Assembly: GCA_036771835.1 (NCBI GenBank)
Contig: DAIPGN010000010.1
Location: 34,264 to 98,263, forward strand
Direction: 5' to 3'
Length of the DNA stretch: 64,000 nucleotides
Origin: UBA4877 sp002399285
GTDB taxonomy: Bacteria > Bacillota > Thermoanaerobacteria > Thermoanaerobacterales > UBA4877
The stretch's first letter is position 1; every line of letters starts with the position of its first letter. A program made the position numbers and the translations under genes. The notes below the pieces were generated by a model that saw nothing but the letters and a program-made list of their open reading frames with translations, made no database searches and had not been told where the DNA came from. Positions 39,122-45,948 of the stretch are shown here, in pieces.

Positions 39122-40363
39122 TCAAACCTCTTCTGAATTAGCATCCTTCTCGAGTCTCTGCTTCTCAAGTACCTTGAAGAATGGATAATAGATAACGACC
39201 GAGATCACTATTTCGATCGCTCCCCATACGGCGGCCCTCCAATCTCCGCCGGTCAGCAGATAATGGCTGATTATCGGCGGCATGGTCCACGGAACGGTAA
39301 CGACCGGTCTGCCTATGATATTGGCCGCCATCAGCAAATAGGTGAACAGTGTCAGCAGCAGGTTGCCCAAAATGTAAGGGATCATCATGATCGGGTTCAA
39401 AACGATCGGCACGCCGAAAACCACGGGTTCGTTGATCTCAAACAGTGAAGACGGAAATGCAAGGCGTCCCAGAGTCCGTAAGCCTTCATCCTTGGATCTC
39501 ATCATCAGCAGCACCAAACCTAAGGTTGCGCCGCCGCCTCCTACAAAGACAAAGAATTCAAGGAATCCATTGGCCACAATGTGCGGAATGGCCTGGCCTG
39601 CCATAAAGGCCTTTGTGTTCTCAGCAAGGAACTGCAGCAAAACGGGGTCGACGATCGGCCCGAGCACGGCACCGCCATGTATTCCCACGCACCACAGCAG
39701 CGACCTGAGCAATTGGAAAACCAATATGCCTGCCAGCGAGTTCAATGCGAATGTGAGCGGTTTGAAGAGCAGGGTTATGAAACTGTTTACGTCAAATCCC
39801 AATACTATCCTGATGAACCATAATACCAATATTGAAAAGCCCAGCGGCAGCAGTCCTTCAAATGAACCGGCTATGGCCTGGGGAACATTTTCCGGCATGT
39901 GTATGACGATATCCTTCTTTACAAAAAACTTTTCAACTTCCACACAAAACAGTGCTACGATGATCGCGGTAAATAACCCCTTTGCACCGAACATGCCGAC
40001 GTCAAGGGTATAATCGGGGGTCATCTGAAGGATGCAGAAGCCCACGAGCGACATAACGGCGCATAGGATCTTATCCTGGTCATACCTTTTTGCCAGATTA
40101 TAGCCTATGCCTAAAACAGCTATTATGGACATGAAATCAAAGGTCACGCTTACAGGCACCAGGAGTTTAGATGCAAAAGGCTTTATCAAATCGCTCCAGC
40201 CCGGTATAGGTAAAGACGCCAGCACCAAAAATATACTTCCGATAATGGTGAAAGGCATGGTAAGCATGATACCGTCCCTGATACCCTGCATGTGCTTTTC
40301 CTCGCCTACTTTGACAAGCGGCGGCACCAAATATTTATTGACAAAATCAACTATAGCGTCCAC
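39122..40363 (-). CDS. PTS lactose/cellobiose-family EIIC permease
   Basis: A 413-residue polytopic permease of the cellobiose type. The N-terminus reads MQGIRDGIMLTMPFTIIGSI. The conserved sugar-site region has HGGAVLGPIVDPVLLQFLAE, GGGGATLGLVLL and FEINEPVVFGVPIVLNPIM. The start codon is GTG preceded by GGGAGG. The upstream 344 bp to the SIS gene have no gene. Confidence 0.94.
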   Translation of the reverse strand: MDAIVDFVNKYLVPPLVKVGEEKHMQGIRDGIMLTMPFTIIGSIFLVLASLPIPGWSDLIKPFASKLLVPVSVTFDFMSIIAVLGIGYNLAKRYDQDKILCAVMSLVGFCILQMTPDYTLDVGMFGAKGLFTAIIVALFCVEVEKFFVKKDIVIHMPENVPQAIAGSFEGLLPLGFSILVLWFIRIVLGFDVNSFITLLFKPLTFALNSLAGILVFQLLRSLLWCVGIHGGAVLGPIVDPVLLQFLAENTKAFMAGQAIPHIVANGFLEFFVFVGGGGATLGLVLLMMRSKDEGLRTLGRLAFPSSLFEINEPVVFGVPIVLNPIMMIPYILGNLLLTLFTYLLMAANIIGRPVVTVPWTMPPIISHYLLTGGDWRAAVWGAIEIVISVVIYYPFFKVLEKQRLEKDANSEEV

Positions 40364-40707
40364 TTAAAACAACCCTCCCATATAAATTAATCGCTTTGCT
40401 CAAGCCTTGACAGTTAGGTAAAACCCCGGCAGTATAAATAATAGTTCAAATGACTGATGCCGTTTGCTCCATTTCACCCCCATCTGAGCAGGTACTCAAA
40501 GATCAGCTGATCTTTTTGGGTTTCCGCGGAAATTATCAACTGCTTTCTGATATACTCGTCCGCATAATAAGCAATTATCATGCCAAACATTACGTCATGT
40601 CCCATGTCTGTAAAAGTGTTTTCCCATCCGTACAAAAAAGCCGCGCAGTGTTTTAAAATGCCGTGCAAAAATTACAGTGTTTTGTCTTTCAAACACTAGC
40701 GGTGCTC
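40364..40707. other. Intergenic region between SIS gene and EIIC
   Basis: No credible gene. A 64-codon minus-strand frame at 40474-40668 starts at TTG without a ribosome binding site. No sigma-54 site is present, so EIIC is probably expressed by read-through from the promoter at 41902. Confidence 0.4.
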
Positions 40708-41775
40708 TCAATATATCTTGCTGTGCATTCTCCTATGGAAATCCGGGTACTTCGGCGTAAACGGATCGATCCCGTTTTCCAACGGCAGCCGCGCACAAAG
40801 TACCTGTATGGGTACGATATATTCCAGAGGGGTGAAACAGCCTGCATTGCAAAAGCCGCCGTTCAGCCACTTGTCGCCCTCGCCGTCTTCATGGGAGATC
40901 ACATATATGTGCTGCGTGTACTCGGAGGCCACGTCATAGAGCAGTTTCATCCTCTCCTCTTCCTCTCCCGGTGACTTTATTAGTATTATATAGCTGTCGC
41001 CGTCGATGGCGTTATACGGGCCGTGAAGATACTCTTCAAATTCATATGCAGCCGCCGTCTGTCTTACGGTCTCCAGCAGCTTTAACGCTCCTTCCATCGC
41101 CGTGGCGTAGTCCTGCCTGTATCCTACGACGCTTACCTTTTTGGCCTTTGCCAGGTCCAGCTTGTTTTTATCATACCAATCCAGCGATTTTTTTATCAAT
41201 CCGGGCAGATTGCCGGCGATCCGGTATAGCTCGCGGATCTGCCCGTCGTATTCGCCGCATTCTATCTTTTTGTCCGCCGCCGCTATTTCCAGTGCGATGA
41301 TATAGAGCATCAGCAATGTCGCCGTGTACCCCTTTGTCTTGGGTCCCGCCAACTCTTCGCCGCAGGGCATTATCATACCGTCATCGGCATCCTTGAGTAC
41401 CGCGCTGTTCTCTTCTCCGGTTATCGCAAGGGTGTGATAGCCCAGTTCCCGAGCTTTCTTAAGGGCTTCAATGGTCGACGTGCTGGTGCCGCTCTGGGAT
41501 ATTCCTATAACATATGCCCTTCCGTTATAATAGCGCGCGTGGTCTATGAATACATAGGGATATTCCACGGTGACTTCCAGACCGGTCATCTTTTCGATGA
41601 AGTCCTTGGCGGCCGCTCCGGCATGGTATGATGTGCCCGAGCCCACTATAACTATCCTGTCGATATTTTTTTTGAGGAACCCCTGTGCAAAGCCCGCAAA
41701 TATCTCTTTCCTGCCGTCCAATACCTTTTTCATTACCTCGGGCTCTTCGTCTATATAGTCCATTATGTCTCTCAT
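40708..41775 (-). CDS. Double-SIS-domain sugar isomerase/deaminase-like protein
   Basis: A 355-residue protein with two SIS domains, like the isomerase half of GlmS but lacking the glutaminase half. RIVIVGSGTSYHAGAAAKDF and VIGISQSGTSTSTIEALKKA belong to domain 1; KVSVVGYRQDYATAMEGALK and YEFEEYLHGPYNAID to domain 2. Related proteins (AgaS, FrlB, GlmD) deaminate or deglycate amino-sugar phosphates. Placed first in a beta-glycoside PTS operon, it suggests that the imported glycoside contains an amino sugar or glycated amine. AAGGAG precedes the ATG. Confidence 0.88.
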   Translation of the reverse strand: MRDIMDYIDEEPEVMKKVLDGRKEIFAGFAQGFLKKNIDRIVIVGSGTSYHAGAAAKDFIEKMTGLEVTVEYPYVFIDHARYYNGRAYVIGISQSGTSTSTIEALKKARELGYHTLAITGEENSAVLKDADDGMIMPCGEELAGPKTKGYTATLLMLYIIALEIAAADKKIECGEYDGQIRELYRIAGNLPGLIKKSLDWYDKNKLDLAKAKKVSVVGYRQDYATAMEGALKLLETVRQTAAAYEFEEYLHGPYNAIDGDSYIILIKSPGEEEERMKLLYDVASEYTQHIYVISHEDGEGDKWLNGGFCNAGCFTPLEYIVPIQVLCARLPLENGIDPFTPKYPDFHRRMHSKIY

Positions 41776-41829
41776 TCTCTATCTCCTTTGCTATGTTTAT
41801 AGTATTGCTCATGTATTTACATACATACC

Positions 41830-41871
41830 CAGGCCGACGGCAAAGTCGCTCAGGCCGGGCCTGCCGGTTTG
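41830..41871. repeat. Dispersed intergenic repeat, copy B
   Basis: On the minus strand CAAACCGGCAGGCC is directly followed by CGGCCTGAGCGACTTTGCCG running to TCGGCCTG. These are the same two modules as copy A at 34528 without the intervening 40-odd bases. It lies in the 5' untranslated region of the SIS operon and can fold as CAGGCC / GGCCTG. Confidence 0.55.
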
Positions 41872-41901
41872 TCTGCAGTCTGATACCCTTTATATCTAAC
41901 T

Positions 41902-41918
41902 TGCAAAATGCGTGCCAA
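41902..41918 (-). promoter_or_regulatory. Sigma-54 promoter of the SIS/EIIC/EIIB/GH4 operon
   Basis: On the minus strand TTGGCACGCATTTTGCA matches TGGCAC-N5-TTGCA exactly. It lies 127 bp before the SIS start and downstream of the activator gene at 42007. Confidence 0.92.
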
Positions 41919-41956
41919 CGGCTGCCTTAAGCCCGAGCGGGGCCCGTGTTTGAGGA

Positions 41957-41989
41957 TAAAAAGAAAAAAGGGCAAAGACTGTTTTGCCC
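41957..41989 (-). terminator. Terminator after the second LevR-type activator
   Basis: On the minus strand GGGCAAA / TTTGCCC with a short loop is followed by TTTTTTCTTTTT. Confidence 0.88.
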
Positions 41990-42006
41990 GATAAAACACT
42001 ATCCAT

Positions 42007-44664
42007 CTATAGGGAATACACTATCTTGGTTACGGCCCACACCTCCTCTTCGGGTACGTCTATATCATACAGTTCCTCCAGCGGCTGCAGCAGCTCCTTT
42101 ATTATACCTGTCTCTCTCTGATACAGCATCGCCTTGTTTCTGTCGTAGCCCTTTACCGGGCCGTTTTCAGCCTTTACGATCCTTTCAACGGAGCACGCCA
42201 TATGCAGGGCCAGGCCGACCGTCTTGTTGGCCGGCAGCTCTATGCCCTGTTCCCTCTTCAGCCTGTCGGCGAACCTCCCGAAAAAGGCGATGAAGCCCTG
42301 CACGTCGGGCATATCGACATTCTCCTTTATCACCCTGCCCATCGTCTCCATGAGCCCCGACTCGCCCAGATACCTGTTTACTATATCCTGCAGATATGTC
42401 ATCGCCTGCCCGCCGAAAATTTTATCCACAGTTATCACAGGATAATCGGGATGTGTGAATTCAAAACTGGACACCACGGCCAGTATATCAAAATCCTTGT
42501 CCAGCGATTCCAACCTTTCGTTTATGACGTCGCCGTCAAACTCCATCGGCATCACGTCTATACCCTCCGGCATGCTGAGGTTCCTCTCGATGTATTTCTT
42601 TACCACCATCGCCGTGCCCTCTCCCGTTGCACAGCAGCATATGATAAGGCCGCCCTGCTTTTCCTTGAAAGGGTTTTCTCTCAGTCTGCCGACAAAGGGG
42701 CCGAACGTGAATACGGAGTCGTAGACGTCCTGCAGGCTGTTGCCCCTCAGGGACTTTTCCGCCGCGCCCAGCACCATAGGCGTGGACACCATATCCACCG
42801 TCTTTATATCGATTCCCGTCCGCTGCGATATGGTGTCCCCGAAATAGCACAGCGAGCCCATATCCACCATGAGTATAGTACCTTTACCGTTCTCTCTCCT
42901 GCCGATAAGCTCCGCAAGGTCGTCTATGGAATCCTCCGGGCGGTAGTCCAGGGACATGTCGTATCCCGCCACGATGTCATTCAAAAGCAGCTTGTTGACC
43001 ACATCCGCGATGGAGGAGGCAGCGGAATTGCCGTGCATGGCTACGACGACCGATACCTCGTCCTCTTCGTCTTCTTCGCTTATCAAAAAGCGCGTTATAT
43101 AGCCCAGTTCGTCGTCGGGAAGGGTGACGGAGGTATAGCCCTTCAGATAGTCGTTTATCTTCTTTGCCGCGTTATACTCGTCGGGGTGTTTGCGTTTTAT
43201 TTCGTCGAGGCTGGGGCAGGTTATGGGCAGGGATCTCTCCAGCCTGTTTACCGTAGAGCTGACGTGGATGGCCAGGCCGTACAGCAGCCCCGTTCCATAC
43301 CGCCTTCCGAGGGCCGCGGAGGCATAGTCCATAAACTCCTTCAGACAGCCCACAAGCTTCTCGTCCACCACGCTGTTGAGGCTGCTTATATCCTGCTCGT
43401 CCACCCCGTTCTTGTATTTATCGAAATAATTGTCTATCATCGCGCCGATAGCGCTCTCTACGTCCGCTTCGTCGGCTCCGCGCTTTTTCAATTCCCTGCG
43501 CTTTTTCTCAATGAGTTCGTACAGGTCGGCGGGGTTATCCTCGGCGATGCTCGTCTCGCCGGTCTTTGCCCCGAATATTATCCGGTCGCCGTAATCGGCC
43601 AGCAGCCGCGAGGCCTCGCGTTCCTCGCCGTTCTTTCCCCTCAGGGCGCGCTTGACCTTTTCCGAAAGGTCGGAGGTATGGACCTCTATCATGCCGTCCG
43701 CCCCCTCCAGGCTCTGTAAAAATGCCCTGGCGCAGGCTATCTGTATATCGTTCTTCAGCTCTCCCACGTTCTCCGTAAACCGGCACAGCAGCAGCGCCCT
43801 CATGGTATTCTGCGTTACCCCTATGTCCTTTTTTATCCTGAGCGATTCCTCGGAAAAGAACTCCTTTATCAGCTCCAGCCGTTCCTTTAACGGCCTCTCA
43901 TACAGGGGCGGCAGGGTGATGACCATGGGTATCCGCCTCACGAATGTGCGCAGCAGCGAAGACTCTATGGATTCCGTGGTGGCGCATATGATAAGGATCT
44001 CGGCTTTCTTCACGGTGCTGTCGCCCATGGGCCGGTACTCCCCGTGGTCCATTAGGGAAAAGAGCATCTCCTGCCCTTCGGGGGGCAGCCTGTGGACCTC
44101 GTCCAGGAACAGTATGCCGCCGTCCGCCTCATCCACCAGGCCGGGCCTGTCCCTGTCCGCTCCCGTATAGGCGCCCTTCTTCACTCCGAACAGCGCGGAC
44201 ATCAGCATCTGAGGATTATTGGCATAATCGGCGCAGTTGAACCTCACAAAGGGAGTCTCCCCCCCGCCCTTTTCCCTCATATAAAACCGGTACACATACT
44301 CCGCCAGCAGAGACTTTCCCGTGCCGCTCTGCCCCAATATCAGCGTATGCAGACCGCGGGGAGGATATATGACCGCCGCCTTCGCCTGCTCGATCGCCTT
44401 CTTGAGCGAGCCCTCGTGTCCCACAAGGTGCGAGAAAATATCCTCCGTGCCCTTTGCCTCGCCCACGGTCCTGTACCTGACCGGCCTGCCTTCCAGCTTT
44501 ACCAGCCGGCCCTCCTCCGTCAGCCTGTTCAGATCAAAGCTGACGTTGCTCCTCGAAAAGCCCAGCCTCCCGGCAATGGTCATGGCATCCGCGCCGCATA
44601 CCGGCCCTCCCGCCTGACTCCTGCATATATCGGCAACCTCTTTGTATATGATATCCTTCCGCAT
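42007..44664 (-). CDS. LevR-type sigma-54 activator with PTS regulation domains (second)
   Basis: An 885-residue PTS-controlled sigma-54 activator. N-terminal winged helix (1-67, AGRLGFSRSNVSFDLNRLTE), AAA+ domain with Walker A GQSGTGKS (111-118), sigma-54 contact loop GAYTGA (164-169, where GAFTGA is usual) and GGILFLDEVHRLPPEG. Then PRD1 (YGLAIHVSSTVNRLER), EIIA-Man-like VVVAMHGNSAASSIADV, EIIB-like LIICCCATGEGTAMVV, and PRD2 (VGLALHMACSVERIVKAE). There is no C-terminal EIIA-gat domain. The start at 44664 follows AAAGGTG. It should activate the operon from 41775 leftward. Confidence 0.93.
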   Translation of the reverse strand: MRKDIIYKEVADICRSQAGGPVCGADAMTIAGRLGFSRSNVSFDLNRLTEEGRLVKLEGRPVRYRTVGEAKGTEDIFSHLVGHEGSLKKAIEQAKAAVIYPPRGLHTLILGQSGTGKSLLAEYVYRFYMREKGGGETPFVRFNCADYANNPQMLMSALFGVKKGAYTGADRDRPGLVDEADGGILFLDEVHRLPPEGQEMLFSLMDHGEYRPMGDSTVKKAEILIICATTESIESSLLRTFVRRIPMVITLPPLYERPLKERLELIKEFFSEESLRIKKDIGVTQNTMRALLLCRFTENVGELKNDIQIACARAFLQSLEGADGMIEVHTSDLSEKVKRALRGKNGEEREASRLLADYGDRIIFGAKTGETSIAEDNPADLYELIEKKRRELKKRGADEADVESAIGAMIDNYFDKYKNGVDEQDISSLNSVVDEKLVGCLKEFMDYASAALGRRYGTGLLYGLAIHVSSTVNRLERSLPITCPSLDEIKRKHPDEYNAAKKINDYLKGYTSVTLPDDELGYITRFLISEEDEEDEVSVVVAMHGNSAASSIADVVNKLLLNDIVAGYDMSLDYRPEDSIDDLAELIGRRENGKGTILMVDMGSLCYFGDTISQRTGIDIKTVDMVSTPMVLGAAEKSLRGNSLQDVYDSVFTFGPFVGRLRENPFKEKQGGLIICCCATGEGTAMVVKKYIERNLSMPEGIDVMPMEFDGDVINERLESLDKDFDILAVVSSFEFTHPDYPVITVDKIFGGQAMTYLQDIVNRYLGESGLMETMGRVIKENVDMPDVQGFIAFFGRFADRLKREQGIELPANKTVGLALHMACSVERIVKAENGPVKGYDRNKAMLYQRETGIIKELLQPLEELYDIDVPEEEVWAVTKIVYSL

Positions 44665-44721
44665 AAGTATCACCTTTAAAATATTATATATACAAGCCGC
44701 GCCAAACTCGCAGCCGCGAAA

Positions 44722-44745
44722 TTGTCACGGCCTGCTAGTTTTATA
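44722..44745. repeat. Dispersed intergenic repeat, copy C
   Basis: On the minus strand AAACTAGCAGGCCGTGACAA matches copy A at 19 of 20 bases. Both are preceded by GTGTA about 5 nt upstream. It lies upstream of the activator gene. Confidence 0.55.
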
Positions 44746-44847
44746 TACACTCTGCATATATTACTTTAGTTTAGTATAACACAAACGGCGACATTCCGAC
44801 AGCTCCCCAAACGCCGGCTGACTAAAGCGGCAGATAGAGAAAATATA

Positions 44848-44877
44848 TGCATATTATACAGCCTGCCGAGCAAAATA
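44848..44877 (+). promoter_or_regulatory. Possible sigma-G promoter of tlp
   Basis: TGCATA, 17 bp, then CAAAATA resembles the forespore sigma-G consensus (TGnATA / CATnnTA) with one -10 mismatch. It lies 38 bp before the tlp start, and SASP genes are normally sigma-G dependent. Confidence 0.45.
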
Positions 44878-44914
44878 TAGATAATTTGAATGTCTCTATG
44901 AAAGGAGTGATAAC

Positions 44915-45202
44915 ATGGCAAAGAGCAATAAAAACGACCGCTCGGGCAGGCGTCCCAAACCCGACGACCGTTCCGACAACGTCGGCAAGCTGCAGGATAC
45001 CATACATGACACCATAGAAAACTACAGAGAAGCGGAAGACTACATGAAGCTTCACGCCGAGGACCTCGATAAGGACGACGTCTCCGGGATAGAGGAAAAG
45101 AACCGCAACCGTCTCTATAGTATCCGCGGCATGAGAGACGAAATAGAGGACGAGACAGAGGACCGCGGAAATGACGATGATGACGGCCGGCGGGACAGGT
45201 AG
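44915..45202 (+). CDS. tlp: Small acid-soluble spore protein Tlp family
   Basis: A 95-residue, highly charged protein. RSDNVGKLQDTIHDTIENYR and IEEKNRNRLYSIRGMRDEI match the Tlp family of small acid-soluble spore proteins, made late in the forespore. The family is usually 65-80 residues; here an acidic/arginine tail (DRGNDDDDGRRDR) extends the C-terminus. AAAGGAG precedes the ATG. It indicates a spore-forming host. No structural partner gene is adjacent. Confidence 0.88.
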   Translation: MAKSNKNDRSGRRPKPDDRSDNVGKLQDTIHDTIENYREAEDYMKLHAEDLDKDDVSGIEEKNRNRLYSIRGMRDEIEDETEDRGNDDDDGRRDR

Positions 45203-45225
45203 GCGGCATATTTTTATAAAAGCGG

Positions 45226-45256
45226 TTGACATTCTCCTCAAAATATATAATAATAT
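45226..45256 (+). promoter_or_regulatory. Candidate promoter of the riboswitch-mgtA unit
   Basis: A consensus -35 TTGACA (45226-45231) is followed by TATAAT at 14 bp or TAATAT at 19 bp. Neither spacing is ideal, but the position just before the riboswitch is right. Confidence 0.45.
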
Positions 45257-45263
45257 TATAAAA

Positions 45264-45425
45264 GGGAATAACGCCTCGGTAGGTGAGGTTACTGCAGGGA
45301 TACGGATTGCTGCCGCAAAAGAGTGGAAACACTCTCTGTACTGGTAAGCAGATTTGGCCGAACAAAGAAGGCCTAATCTAACGCAATTTCATGGCCTTGC
45401 AGAGCCAAAACTTGAACGAGAAAGT
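45264..45425 (+). ncRNA. M-box-like (ykoK-type) Mg2+ riboswitch aptamer
   Basis: GGTAGGTGAGGTTACTGCAG then GGATACGGATTGCTGCCGC, a GAGTGGAAACACTC hairpin, and GGTAAGCAG recall the M-box core (AGGUGAGGCUCCU...CUGCUGCC...GGUCAACAG). The end, GAGCCAAAACTTGAACGAG, pairs with the expression platform. The downstream Mg2+-transport ATPase gene supports the assignment. An Rfam covariance search (RF00380) would decide. Confidence 0.65.
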
Positions 45426-45433
45426 ATTGATCA

Positions 45434-45480
45434 AAATGCCTTCGTCACTCATTCAAGTTTGACGGAGGCATTTATTTTCT
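45434..45480 (+). terminator. Riboswitch expression-platform terminator
   Basis: AAATGCCTTCGTCA / TGACGGAGGCATTT is a 14-bp stem (one G-U) followed by TTTATTTTCT. ACTTGAACGAG (45410-45420) can pair with CTCATTCAAGT (45448-45458) as an antiterminator that splits the terminator. Confidence 0.85.
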
Positions 45481-45503
45481 GCAAAGCATCGGAGGTGACA
45501 GGG

Positions 45504-45599
45504 ATGGAGTCTGGCAGTAGTAGTACGGACTGTGGAGGAAAATGCGTATATCACGGAAAAAACGGAACGTCTGCTGCGTCGCGCTGCATTCCGCACTGA
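45504..45599 (+). CDS. Small ORF 1 in the mgtA leader (31 aa, Cys-containing)
   Basis: An ATG with GGAGG 8 nt upstream opens a 31-codon frame right after the riboswitch terminator. The peptide is hydrophilic, with Cys at 10, 14 and 28 and His at 17 and 31 (core DCGGKCVYHGKNG), which could bind a metal. It has no recognised family. Expression would depend on riboswitch read-through. Confidence 0.4.
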   Translation: MESGSSSTDCGGKCVYHGKNGTSAASRCIPH

Positions 45600-45737
45600 T
45601 CGTAAGCCGCAGATAGTTCCGCGGTATTATCGTTCCTCTCCGTGCAACCATTCTCAAAGACACATCTTTTCCCCATAGTCCTTGCAAACTTGCCCGATAA
45701 ATTGCAGTTGAATAAACGGCGTTGAGAAGGTTTAAAG

Positions 45738-45806
45738 ATGATTATTTCAAACCTTTTATATGTTATTGCCATTTTAACGGGCATATCCGCAAAAAATTCT
45801 TTATAA
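45738..45806 (+). CDS. Small ORF 2 in the mgtA leader (22 aa, hydrophobic)
   Basis: A 22-codon frame (MIISNLLYVIAILTG then ISAKNSL) with AGAAGG a few bases upstream. It would encode a single short membrane helix, like the small proteins that attend Mg2+ transporters in enterobacteria, but no homology is claimed. Confidence 0.35.
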   Translation: MIISNLLYVIAILTGISAKNSL

Positions 45807-45822
45807 AGGCGAGGTGAAAACC

Positions 45823-45924
45823 ATGGATGACGGACCTGCAGACTGTAAATATAAACGATGCGATAGGACAATAATAATATTTGTCGTTAGGGCGGCGTCT
45901 GTCTCCATGCCCTCGCCATCCTGA
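45823..45924 (+). CDS. Small ORF 3 in the mgtA leader (33 aa)
   Basis: A 33-codon frame starting MDDGPADCKYKRCDR, with GCGAGGTG 6 nt upstream. It ends 4 nt before a hairpin that holds the mgtA ribosome binding site, so its translation could open or close that hairpin. No family is recognised. Confidence 0.4.
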   Translation: MDDGPADCKYKRCDRTIIIFVVRAASVSMPSPS

Positions 45925-45927
45925 CGG

Positions 45928-45946
45928 CAATACCGGGGAGGTATTG
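45928..45946 (+). promoter_or_regulatory. Hairpin over the mgtA ribosome binding site
   Basis: CAATACC GGGGA GGTATTG is a perfect 7-bp stem with the GGGGA of the ribosome binding site in the loop and its last GG in the stem. The mgtA ATG is 2 nt downstream. This suggests translational control on top of the riboswitch. Confidence 0.6.
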
Positions 45947-45948
45947 TT

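Noticed and set aside
40400..40440. Plus-strand TTGACA and TATAAA near 40402-40436
   Set aside because: The spacing is 20 bp and no plus-strand gene follows.
40474..40668. A 64-codon minus-strand frame between the SIS and EIIC genes
   Set aside because: It starts at TTG with no ribosome binding site and its sequence fits no family; it is probably chance or a long-decayed remnant.
45551..45871. Minus-strand frames of 70-106 codons opposite the mgtA leader
   Set aside because: They lack ribosome binding sites, overlap the plus-strand leader signals and show no recognisable protein features.
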